From contig JBILRW010000038.1 of NCBI GenBank assembly GCA_044372405.1, positions 1 to 12,741 of the forward strand: a DNA stretch of 12,741 nt, read 5' to 3'. The translations under genes and the position numbers were made by a program. Within the stretch, counting starts at the first letter, position 1. Each line of letters begins with the position of its first letter. Below are positions 1-6,939 of the stretch, one piece after another. This DNA comes from CANGYM01 sp044372405. Lineage in GTDB: Bacteria; Pseudomonadota; Alphaproteobacteria; JAJTHO01; CANGYM01. Under the pieces are notes generated by a model. It saw only the letters and a program-made list of their open reading frames with translations, was not told the origin of the DNA and did not search any database.

Positions 1-13
1 CCAGCATATATGC

Positions 14-47
14 CAAAGCGCAAAGCGCTTTGTTCTTTGTTTTTTTT
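14..47 (+). terminator. Rho-independent terminator, plus strand
   Basis: A 7-bp perfect stem (CAAAGCG at 14-20, CGCTTTG at 26-32) with a 5-nt loop is followed at once by a T-rich tail ending in eight Ts (33-47, with only a C and a G interrupting). This is the layout of an intrinsic terminator acting on plus-strand transcription. No gene ends inside the window before it, so it would serve a plus-strand gene beyond the left edge that converges on the livF operon. The hairpin and tail are seen directly; the role is inferred. Confidence 0.6.
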
Positions 48-49
48 AA

Positions 50-80
50 CGAATATAAAAGCAAAAGGCTGTGCCTTTTG
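50..80 (-). terminator. Possible terminator of the hflK-livF operon, minus strand
   Basis: A perfect 8-bp inverted repeat (CAAAAGGC at 62-69, GCCTTTTG at 73-80) with a 3-nt loop is followed, reading the minus strand, by the T-rich tail CTTTTATATT (61 down to 52). It lies about 120 nt past the livF stop codon, so it is the best candidate end of the long minus-strand operon. The stem has only moderate G+C and the tail is interrupted, so it may be weak or only partly effective. It opposes the plus-strand terminator at 14-47. Confidence 0.4.
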
Positions 81-90
81 ACAGTTGCGC

Positions 91-137
91 TGGATCCCGG
101 ATCTGCGTTCGCGTTGCTCACTTTGTCCGGTATGACG
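91..137. repeat. Decayed palindromic intergenic repeat (REP-like)
   Basis: Outer arms ATCCCGGAT (94-102) and GTCCGGTAT (125-133) form an imperfect hairpin with one mismatch and one G-T pair. They enclose a GC-rich centre with TGCG/GCG/TTGCTCA segments. The context TGGATCCCGGAT ... GTCCGG(T/G)ATGAC resembles the palindromic spacer repeats common in alphaproteobacterial genomes, where the intact right arm would read GTCCGGGATGAC. The single G-to-T change suggests a decayed copy. The arms are seen; family membership is from memory and needs a genome-wide search. Confidence 0.45.
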
Positions 138-172
138 GAGTCTATTGGCCTTTTTTTGAAAGTGAATTGGTA

Positions 173-207
173 TTACCTGTCACCTGTTACCTGTCACCTG
201 TCACCTG
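173..207. repeat. Heptanucleotide tandem repeat, 5 units of TYACCTG
   Basis: Five head-to-tail 7-nt units lie at 173-179, 180-186, 187-193, 194-200 and 201-207, reading TTACCTG, TCACCTG, TTACCTG, TCACCTG, TCACCTG. On the minus strand the unit is CAGGTGA or CAGGTAA. The first minus-strand unit contains the last Arg codon and the TGA stop of livF. Because seven is not a multiple of three, the successive TGA/TAA triplets fall in all three minus-strand reading frames. Confidence 0.85.
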
Positions 208-920
208 ACTCCCCCCAAATACTCCGCCTGGACCTCATGACTGGCCAGGAGTTCGGGGCCTGTTCCCGATAGGGTCACGCGGCCATTGCGGAGCACATAG
301 CCATGATCCGACACCGACAGGGCCAGGCGGGCGTTTTGTTCCACCACCAGCAGGGTCAGGCCCAGGGTTTGGCGGAGCTGCACCAGGGTATCAAAAATCT
401 GCCGCACAATCAGGGGGGCCAGGCCCAGGGAGGGCTCATCAAGCAGCAGGAGTTTGGGCCGCGACATCAGCGCCCGGGCAATGGCCAGCATTTGTTGTTC
501 GCCCCCGGACATGGTGCCGGCACGTTGGCGAATGCGGTCTTTCAGACGGGGAAACAGGGTCAGCATCTGATCCAAATCCTGGCGATAGGCCGCCGGCGCC
601 GAAAAGTACGCCCCCATTTGTAAATTTTCCAGCACTGTCATTTGGGGAAAAATCCGGCGTCCTTCGGGAACGTAGGCCAGGCCCAGACGGATTAAGGATT
701 CGGTTTTCATGCGGCTGATGTCTTCCCCCTGAAACAGAATCCGGCCCGATGATAGGCGCGGCATCCCCGCAATGGTCATCATCAACGTGGTTTTTCCGGC
801 GCCGTTGGCCCCGATTAACGACACAATTTTGCCAGGGTCCACAGAAAGGGAAACATCGTGCAGCACCTGAATGCGCCCATAGCCACTGCCAACGGAGGAT
901 AGGGATAATAAAGCGGTCAT
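201..920 (-). CDS. livF: Branched-chain amino-acid ABC transporter ATP-binding protein LivF
   Basis: LivF is one of the two ATPases that drive uptake of leucine, isoleucine and valine (or related amino acids and amides) on the cytoplasmic face of the LivH/LivM permease. The 239-residue protein has the usual family length. Visible motifs are the Walker A loop GANGAGKTT (residues 37-45), the Q-loop region near 90 (PEGRRIFPQMTV), the ABC signature MSGGEQQM (137-144), Walker B LLLLDEPSLGLAP (157-169) and the LivF-typical VVEQN (192-196) at the switch. The ATG overlaps the livG stop as ATGA, with GGAGGA upstream, so the two ATPases should be translationally coupled. The frame ends just after the canonical C-terminal YLGG, inside a heptanucleotide repeat array. 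It is the last gene of the operon. Identification is secure; the exact substrate is not known from sequence. Confidence 0.95.
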   Translation of the reverse strand: MTALLSLSSVGSGYGRIQVLHDVSLSVDPGKIVSLIGANGAGKTTLMMTIAGMPRLSSGRILFQGEDISRMKTESLIRLGLAYVPEGRRIFPQMTVLENLQMGAYFSAPAAYRQDLDQMLTLFPRLKDRIRQRAGTMSGGEQQMLAIARALMSRPKLLLLDEPSLGLAPLIVRQIFDTLVQLRQTLGLTLLVVEQNARLALSVSDHGYVLRNGRVTLSGTGPELLASHEVQAEYLGGVR

Positions 921-1717
921 GCCACGGCGTCCTCCCCCAAATACGCCCGAATGACATCGGGGTGGGAACGAACGAAGGCCGGTGTGCCCTCCGCCAGCAA
1001 GCGGCCATAATCCAAAACCAAGATATGATCCGAAATATCCATGACCACGGACATATCGTGCTCAATTAAAAAAATCGTCACGCCGTGGTTATAGCATATT
1101 GTTTTTAATAGATTTTTTAGATCCAGGGACTCTTTGGGATTCAGCCCCGCTGCCGGTTCATCCAAACACAGCAATCGCGGCCGCCCCGCCAGACACCGCG
1201 CCATTTCCAAACGCCGCTGGGCGCCGTAGGGAAGCGAGGCGGCTGTGCGGTTGGCATCCTCTTTCAGCCCCATAATATCCAGCCAAAACAATGCCAAATC
1301 CATGGCGTCTTTTTCAGCTTTGCGATAACGGGGGAGATTGAGAAGCCCCCCAACAGAACACGACGACGCCCGCATCAGCAAACTATGCTGCCCCACCAAT
1401 ACATTTTCCAAAACACTCATTTGCCCAAACAGGCGAATGTTTTGAAACGTCCGAAGGACCCGGGCCTTTTTCGCCACTTTGTAGGGGGACAGGGTATGGA
1501 GATCCAGCGCATAGCCAGGTTCGGGGGTCAGCTGAATTTTTCCCGACGTGGGATTGTAAAAACGGGTCAAACAATTAAAAACCGTGGTTTTCCCGGCGCC
1601 GTTGGGGCCAATCATGGCGGTGATGCTGCCCAGTTTAACGGAAAAACTCACATGATCCACCGCGATTAACCCGCCAAAGGCCATGCTGAGGTCGGTAACG
1701 GTGAGAAGGTTGCTCAT
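917..1717 (-). CDS. livG: Branched-chain amino-acid ABC transporter ATP-binding protein LivG
   Basis: LivG is the partner ATPase of LivF in the HAAT-type importer. The 266-residue protein carries Walker A GPNGAGKTT (37-45), a Q-loop region with RTFQNIRLF, the LivG-style degenerate signature SLPYGAQRRLEMARCL, Walker B RLLCLDEPAAGLNP and the switch histidine in FLIEHDMSVVM. The signature departs from LSGGQ, as is usual for LivG; many relatives have Q-Q where this one has A-Q. The C-terminal LVLDYGRLLAEGTP plus a VIRAYLGE tail is diagnostic of the subfamily. The start ATG overlaps the livM stop as ATGA and follows a strong GGGGAGGGG purine run. An ATGA overlap also joins it to livF. No frameshift or missing catalytic residue is seen. 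Confidence 0.95.
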   Translation of the reverse strand: MSNLLTVTDLSMAFGGLIAVDHVSFSVKLGSITAMIGPNGAGKTTVFNCLTRFYNPTSGKIQLTPEPGYALDLHTLSPYKVAKKARVLRTFQNIRLFGQMSVLENVLVGQHSLLMRASSCSVGGLLNLPRYRKAEKDAMDLALFWLDIMGLKEDANRTAASLPYGAQRRLEMARCLAGRPRLLCLDEPAAGLNPKESLDLKNLLKTICYNHGVTIFLIEHDMSVVMDISDHILVLDYGRLLAEGTPAFVRSHPDVIRAYLGEDAVA

Positions 1718-2937
1718 GGCTTTTTCCCCTCCCCTTCAGGACGATAGAGAATGGACGGCGTGCGGGTGGACACGAATCCCCCCGGGCGAAAAACCATAAC
1801 GGCCACCATAACAACCCCAAAAAACAGCATGCGATAATCGGCAAAGGAGCGGGAAACCTCTGGCAGGGCCACAATCAACGTGGCTGCCAGGGCCACACCC
1901 CAGGGACTGCCCATGCCGCCCAGCACCACCATGGCCAGGATAAAGGCCGTATCCAGAAAGGTAAAGCTCTCCGGGCTGACAAACCCCTGTTTGGCCGCAA
2001 AAAAGGCGCCGCAAAGTCCAGCAATCATAGATCCTATGATATAGGCGGACAGTTTAACGGTTTGAACATTCACACCCAGGGAACGGGCGGCGATTTCGTC
2101 TTCGCGCAGGGCCTCCCACGCGCGGCCCAGGGGCAAAACGCGCAGGCGACGAATCAGCAGATAAACGACAGCCGCCAGCCCAAGCACCAAAAAATACAGC
2201 ATAAGCATGCGCTGATCCAGGTTATCGCCGCCCCAACCGAAGAGCGTCGGCCGGGCAATCTCCGCCACGCCATTGGGGCCGCCGGTGATGCTTTGGGCAT
2301 TCAGCAGAAACGTGCGGACAATTTCCGCAAACCCCAACGTCACAATGGCAAAATAATCCCCCCGGAGGCGCAAAATGGGAAACCCCACCAAAAACGCCAA
2401 ACCCGCCGGAATCAGGGCGCACAGCGGCAACGCCACCCAAAACGAAATGCCATAATGGGTATTGAGTAGCGCATAAGTATACGCCCCCACCGCATAAAAC
2501 GCGATATACCCCAAATCCAGGAGCCCCGCATACCCCACCACAATGGTCATGCCCCAGGCAAGGGAGACAGACAGCAGCACCACCGTCGCCAGATCCAAAT
2601 CCGCGCGATTCCCGACCACGGGCAGGACCAGCAAACCCAAGGCCAACATCACAAAAAAGGATTTTTTTTGGGCCTGAGACACAGAAACGGCGGGGAGATG
2701 AGAGGCAACACGCCGAAGGTACTTCGGCAAAAAAAACAAACCGCAAAGCGCAACAAAAACGGCCAAAACGGCCAGGGCGTAGTTGTGATAGGTTAGGGGG
2801 GCCAGGGACAACGCGCCCTCCTTATCCACCACCTGAAGCACAAAAAAGGGGAAAAACAGCGCCGCCGCCACCACGGTCCAGCCCAGAATTTTAACCCAGG
2901 GGGAAGAACAGAGCGAGGCCCCAAAGGATTCCTTCAT
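1714..2937 (-). CDS. livM: Branched-chain amino-acid ABC transporter permease LivM
   Basis: LivM is one of the two inner-membrane permeases that form the amino-acid channel with LivH. The protein is 407 residues with many hydrophobic segments: an N-terminal extension with two or three helices (about 15-75), then the conserved core. Family motifs are GYAGLLDLGYIAFYAVGAY (about 135-153), GDYFAIVTLGFAEIVRTF (193-210), SITGGPNGV, and the cytoplasmic EAA-like coupling loop GRAWEALREDEIAARSLG (271-288) that contacts the ATPases. I chose the ATG at 2937: it lies 4 nt after the livH stop with AAAGG/TTTAGG upstream. A GTG at 2979 would overlap livH by 38 nt and add 14 unconserved residues. An A8 homopolymer lies in the hydrophilic linker near residues 90-92. 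It is coupled to livG by ATGA. Confidence 0.93.
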   Translation of the reverse strand: MKESFGASLCSSPWVKILGWTVVAAALFFPFFVLQVVDKEGALSLAPLTYHNYALAVLAVFVALCGLFFLPKYLRRVASHLPAVSVSQAQKKSFFVMLALGLLVLPVVGNRADLDLATVVLLSVSLAWGMTIVVGYAGLLDLGYIAFYAVGAYTYALLNTHYGISFWVALPLCALIPAGLAFLVGFPILRLRGDYFAIVTLGFAEIVRTFLLNAQSITGGPNGVAEIARPTLFGWGGDNLDQRMLMLYFLVLGLAAVVYLLIRRLRVLPLGRAWEALREDEIAARSLGVNVQTVKLSAYIIGSMIAGLCGAFFAAKQGFVSPESFTFLDTAFILAMVVLGGMGSPWGVALAATLIVALPEVSRSFADYRMLFFGVVMVAVMVFRPGGFVSTRTPSILYRPEGEGKKP

Positions 2938-2941
2938 AATC

Positions 2942-3865
2942 CTAAACCTTTTCCAAGGTGGGACGGCCCAGCAGCCCACTGGGACGCACCATCAAAACCA
3001 GAATCAACACGGCAAACGCCGCCACATTTTTATAATCGGCACCAAAATACGCCGACCATAACACCTCGATCAGCCCCAGCAAAATACCGCCCAGCAGCGC
3101 GCCGCCTAAGGAGCCAATGCCGCCCAACACCGCCGCCGTAAACGCCTTAATCCCCACCAGAAAGCCCATGTAAAAATCAAGGACGCCGTAATACAAACTG
3201 ACCATCACCCCCGCCACCGCCGCGCCCACGGCCCCCATCATAAAGGTTAGGGCAATGACGCGATTCACCGAAATACCAAGGAGTGAGGCCATCTTCGCAT
3301 CCTGGGCGCAGGCCCGTTGCGCCCGCCCCAGGGGGGTTTTGTGAATGACAACGTAGAGCAAAACCGCCGTCACCACCGCCGAAATCAGGAGGACAAGCTG
3401 CGTATCGCTAATCGTCACCGCAAAATGATCAAACATACCCAGCGTGGTTGTGCCGGTGAACACAGGCGGCAGCGCCTTCACCTGGGCCCCCTGGGTCAAC
3501 TGTACATAGTTTTGAAAAATAATGGACATCCCAATGGCGGTAATCAGGGGGGCCAGGCGGGGGGCTGAACGCAGGGGTTTATACGCCACGGCCTCCAGCG
3601 TATAGCCGTAAAGGGCGGAAACGGCCATGGAAAACACCAGCATCCCCAGAACGCAAAGGGCAAGGGATGTCACGCCGGCCTCTTGCAACCCCACAAAGGC
3701 CAAAAAGCCCAGAAAGGCTGAGATCATGAAAACCTCTCCATGGGCAAAGTTAATCATGCCCACAATGCCGTAAACCATGGTATATCCCAGGGCAATCAGG
3801 CCATAAATGGCACCGAGCGATAACCCGTTGATGCACTGCTGTAAAAAATAACCCAGCTCTATCAT
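2942..3865 (-). CDS. livH: Branched-chain amino-acid ABC transporter permease LivH
   Basis: LivH is the second transmembrane permease of the Liv importer. The 307-residue product has the family's normal length and about eight hydrophobic segments. Diagnostic sequence includes NGLSLGAIYGLIALGYTMVYG (13-33), the MINFAHGEVFMI stretch (38-49), LITAIGMSIIFQN (107-119), and the EAA-like coupling loop GRAQRACAQDAKMASLLG (180-197). The C-terminal GGIGSLGGALLGGILLG and MVRPSGLLG tail is also typical. Its ATG sits only 10 nt after the nuoN stop with a weak ribosome-binding site, so it most likely depends on read-through transcription and translation from the nuo genes. No livJ or livK binding-protein gene accompanies it in this window, which leaves substrate specificity open. 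Confidence 0.95.
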   Translation of the reverse strand: MIELGYFLQQCINGLSLGAIYGLIALGYTMVYGIVGMINFAHGEVFMISAFLGFLAFVGLQEAGVTSLALCVLGMLVFSMAVSALYGYTLEAVAYKPLRSAPRLAPLITAIGMSIIFQNYVQLTQGAQVKALPPVFTGTTTLGMFDHFAVTISDTQLVLLISAVVTAVLLYVVIHKTPLGRAQRACAQDAKMASLLGISVNRVIALTFMMGAVGAAVAGVMVSLYYGVLDFYMGFLVGIKAFTAAVLGGIGSLGGALLGGILLGLIEVLWSAYFGADYKNVAAFAVLILVLMVRPSGLLGRPTLEKV

Positions 3866-3875
3866 AGGCTTATGG

Positions 3876-5354
3876 TTATCCCCCCACGAAGGGTAAAGAA
3901 ACAGGAAGACCCACGGGGGAACTCAACGATCCCGCCATCCTTTCAGCAAAAACCATGACCTCCGGTCCGGGAAAAATGAAAAAGACGCACAAAAACAACG
4001 CCGCCAAAACAGCCAGGGGAAGACTGGAAGCATGGGGCAAAAGAGCCTGTTGGTCAAAGGCGGGATCATCGAAAAGCATGACCTTAATGACCCTTAAATA
4101 ATAATACATGGCAATGACGCTGGAAAGGGCGGCGATGACAACCACCGCGTAATGCTGCTGATTCAAAACACTTTGGAAAACCGACAGTTTTGTAAAAAAG
4201 CCCGCAAAAAACGGCATACCCGCCAAAGACAATAGGAAAACAGCCAGCAAATACGCCGTAGCCGGCGACGCTTTCACCAATCCCGTGACATCGGTTAAGG
4301 ACAAATCCTGTCCGGGAACGCGCATGAGCAACCCAAACATGCCCAAAGATGTCACCGCATACACCACAGTATACACCAAGGCCGAGCCCATTCCCTGCGG
4401 CGTTGCCACAGAAAGGGCCAACACCACAAACCCCATTTGGGCAATGGTGCTGTAGGCCATAAGGCGGCGAATGTTGGTTTGTTTCAGGCCCGCCAGCGCG
4501 CCCCAGGCCATGCTGAGGGCGGCAATGACCCGCAGCACATCCCCCAAAGCCGGCATCAGCGTGGCAAACGGCCCCCCAATCAAGCGCACCAAAGCCACCG
4601 TTGCGGCAATTTTGGGCAACGACGATAAAAACGCCACCACCGGGGTGGGGGAACCCTGGTAAACATCCGGCGTCCACATATGAAAGGGCACCAGGGAGAG
4701 CTTAAACAAAAACCCAACCAACACCAGGGCCCCTGCCAGTTTTGTCCATAATAATGCCGATGGATTGCCGCCTTCTTCCGTCAAAAGATCGTGCAAGGTT
4801 CTGTAATCCAGCACACCCCACTGGCCGTAAAGAAACGACATGCCCAAGAGCATCAGCCCCGAAGCCAGCGCCCCCAGAATAAAGTATTTCAGCGCAGCCT
4901 CAATGGCCAGCGGCTGATCCCGGCCTTGCAGGGCAATAAAGACATAGAGCGCCAGGCTTTGCATCTCCAGCCCCATATAAAGGGCCATAAAGGAATCCGC
5001 AGACACCATCAGCAGCATTCCCAGCAGCGCAAACAGCACCAAAAGGGCGGCCTCAAACGGCCACGCCAGGCCCATGGTCAGCGTGAAAAAGCCGATCATC
5101 AGACCACATAAAACCAAGGTGGATGCCGAAGAAAGCGGATCAAAAACAAACGAAAACAAATGATCTGACGGCAGCGCCAGGACAAACTGAATGCCCGAAG
5201 CATCCATCATGACCAAAAACGCAAACAGCGAAAGCCAGGCCACGGTGTCATAAGAAGCCCGGGGCCGAAACGCCCCATACAGCACAAAAATCAGCAACGA
5301 CACGGCCAAAAGGACCGGAGATAAGACAGGCGAAAGAGGCAAAAGGTTTAGCAT
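3876..5354 (-). CDS. nuoN: NADH-quinone oxidoreductase subunit N
   Basis: NuoN is one of the three antiporter-like proton-pumping subunits in the membrane arm of complex I, nearest NuoK. The roughly 492-residue polytopic protein shows the conserved helix-5 glutamate in LYMGLEMQSLALYV (Glu at about 130), the helix-7 lysine in FLFKLSLVPFHMWTPDVYQGSPTPV (Lys at about 218), a further Lys in SLPKIAATVAL (about 248), and the TNIRRLMAYSTIAQMGFV motif. I chose the ATG at 5354, 4 nt after the nuoM stop. It begins MLNLLPLSPVL, as NuoN proteins usually start close to the first helix. An in-frame ATG at 5381 adds nine residues and overlaps nuoM by 23 nt, but has no ribosome-binding site. Neither start is proven. 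Confidence 0.94.
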   Translation of the reverse strand: MLNLLPLSPVLSPVLLAVSLLIFVLYGAFRPRASYDTVAWLSLFAFLVMMDASGIQFVLALPSDHLFSFVFDPLSSASTLVLCGLMIGFFTLTMGLAWPFEAALLVLFALLGMLLMVSADSFMALYMGLEMQSLALYVFIALQGRDQPLAIEAALKYFILGALASGLMLLGMSFLYGQWGVLDYRTLHDLLTEEGGNPSALLWTKLAGALVLVGFLFKLSLVPFHMWTPDVYQGSPTPVVAFLSSLPKIAATVALVRLIGGPFATLMPALGDVLRVIAALSMAWGALAGLKQTNIRRLMAYSTIAQMGFVVLALSVATPQGMGSALVYTVVYAVTSLGMFGLLMRVPGQDLSLTDVTGLVKASPATAYLLAVFLLSLAGMPFFAGFFTKLSVFQSVLNQQHYAVVVIAALSSVIAMYYYLRVIKVMLFDDPAFDQQALLPHASSLPLAVLAALFLCVFFIFPGPEVMVFAERMAGSLSSPVGLPVSLPFVGG

Positions 5355-5358
5355 GGGA

Positions 5359-6939
5359 TTACTCAGGGACCCTTTCATCATCGTGGGGCGGCGTGGGGAT
5401 TAGGGTATCCAGGGGACGATGGGGTAAAGAAAAATCAGGCGGAGATAACGGCGCGGAAACGGCGTAGGACGATAAAACTTGATTCACCCCAGGCTGCAGG
5501 AGGGAAAGAACCGTGTTGGGGAAAATACCCAGCCACAAAACCAAAACGATCAGGGGAACAAATAAAACCTTCTCACGCACGGAAAGATCCAAAAGCTGCT
5601 GAATGGCTTCTCGCTTTATCGGCCCCTGCATGACCCGGCGATACAGCCATAACCCGTAAACAGCCCCCAAAACCAGGCCCGTTCCCAGGCCCAGAGCCAC
5701 CCACGGTTGCACCGTGTAGGTACCGATTAATACCAAAAACTCCCCCACAAACCCACTGGTCCCGGGCAAACCCACACTGGCCAGGGTAAAAAACATAAAC
5801 ACCACGGCAAAATGGGGCATCACCTGAATCACGCCCCCAAATTGATCCATATCCCGGGTTTTTAGGCGATCATACAGCACCCCAATGCACAAAAAGAGCG
5901 CCGCCGAAACCAACCCATGACTCAGCATTTGAAAAATCGCGCCCTGAACCGCTGGCAGGGTCAGGGCAAACAAACCCGCCGTCACATACCCCATATGGGC
6001 CACGGAGGAATAGGCCACGACCTTTTTAATATCCGTCTGAACGAAGGCAATCAGGGAGGTGTAAATTACGGCGACAATGCTGAGCGCATAGACAACGTGG
6101 GCGTATTCCAGGGTGGCCTGCGGTAACATGGGCAGGGAAAATCGCAAAAAGCCATAGCCCCCCATTTTCAAAAGCACCCCAGCCAGAATCACGGATCCGG
6201 CTGTGGGGGCCTCAACGTGGGCATCGGGCAACCATGTATGAACGGGAACCATGGGAATTTTGACGGCAAAAGCGGCAAAAAAGCCCCACCAAAGCCAGCC
6301 TTGGAGAGACGGGGATAGCAACGTCGGCGCCCCCTTCATCAAATCCGGAATGCTGCTGCTGCCGGTGGCCTTATACAAAACCACCAGCCCCACCAGCATG
6401 ATGATGGATCCGGCAAAGGTGTATAAAAACAGCTTAAAGGTCGCGTAAATCCGGCGATAGCCGCCCCAAATTCCGATAATCAGGAACATGGGAATCAAAA
6501 CGCCCTCAAAGAAAATATAAAACAGCACCAGATCCAGGGCGCAAAACATGCCGATCATGAAGGTTTCGAGGATCAGAAACGCCGCCACGTACTCCCTCAC
6601 GCGGTGTTTGACACTGTTCCAGCTGGCCAAAAGACACAGGGGAACCAGCAGGGCCGAGAGTAAAATAAAACACAGGGACAAACCATCCACACCCATGTGA
6701 TAGGTCAGACCCAGGGCGGGAAACCAGGAAAAATGCTCAACAAACTGAAAGTCACCGGCCTTGGTGGCATCAAAGTTTATCCCCAGATAAATGGCCAATC
6801 CCAAAACAATCAGGGAAATAAACAGGGCCAACATTTTGACGTTTTCATCCAAACGGGGCCGGGAATCCGAGGCACTCAGCGCAATCCCCAAAACCCCCAG
6901 CAGGGGCAAATACGTCATTAAAGACAGAATCCCAACCAT
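5359..6939 (-). CDS. nuoM: NADH-quinone oxidoreductase subunit M
   Basis: NuoM is the central antiporter-like proton-pumping subunit of the complex I membrane arm. The 526-residue product is of normal length and fully polytopic. Key residues are visible: Glu at about 145 in FYIFFEGVLIPMFLIIGIWGG, Lys at about 227 in FAVKIPMVPVHTWLPDAHVEAP, and the following AGSVILAGVLLKMGGYG helix. TDIKKVVAYSSVAHMGYV and GLPGTSGFVGEFLVLIG are also typical of NuoM. I place the start at the ATG at 6939, whose A is the last base of the nuoL TGA stop (TGATG) and which follows a GGGGGGA run. A GTG immediately upstream (6942) is in frame and would add one residue. The stop lies just before or within the start region of nuoN. 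Identification is secure. Confidence 0.96.
   Translation of the reverse strand: MVGILSLMTYLPLLGVLGIALSASDSRPRLDENVKMLALFISLIVLGLAIYLGINFDATKAGDFQFVEHFSWFPALGLTYHMGVDGLSLCFILLSALLVPLCLLASWNSVKHRVREYVAAFLILETFMIGMFCALDLVLFYIFFEGVLIPMFLIIGIWGGYRRIYATFKLFLYTFAGSIIMLVGLVVLYKATGSSSIPDLMKGAPTLLSPSLQGWLWWGFFAAFAVKIPMVPVHTWLPDAHVEAPTAGSVILAGVLLKMGGYGFLRFSLPMLPQATLEYAHVVYALSIVAVIYTSLIAFVQTDIKKVVAYSSVAHMGYVTAGLFALTLPAVQGAIFQMLSHGLVSAALFLCIGVLYDRLKTRDMDQFGGVIQVMPHFAVVFMFFTLASVGLPGTSGFVGEFLVLIGTYTVQPWVALGLGTGLVLGAVYGLWLYRRVMQGPIKREAIQQLLDLSVREKVLFVPLIVLVLWLGIFPNTVLSLLQPGVNQVLSSYAVSAPLSPPDFSLPHRPLDTLIPTPPHDDERVPE

Noticed and set aside
30..272. 80-codon plus-strand open frame across the left spacer
   Set aside because: It runs over two hairpins, the palindromic repeat, the heptamer array and the livF 3' end, and its product has no recognisable domain.
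2938..2979. GTG start of livM at 2979
   Set aside because: It would overlap livH by 38 nt and add 14 residues with no family match; the ATG at 2937 follows the livH stop by 4 nt with a ribosome-binding site.
5355..5381. ATG start of nuoN at 5381
   Set aside because: It overlaps nuoM by 23 nt and has only C-rich sequence upstream without a ribosome-binding site; kept as an alternative in the nuoN entry.
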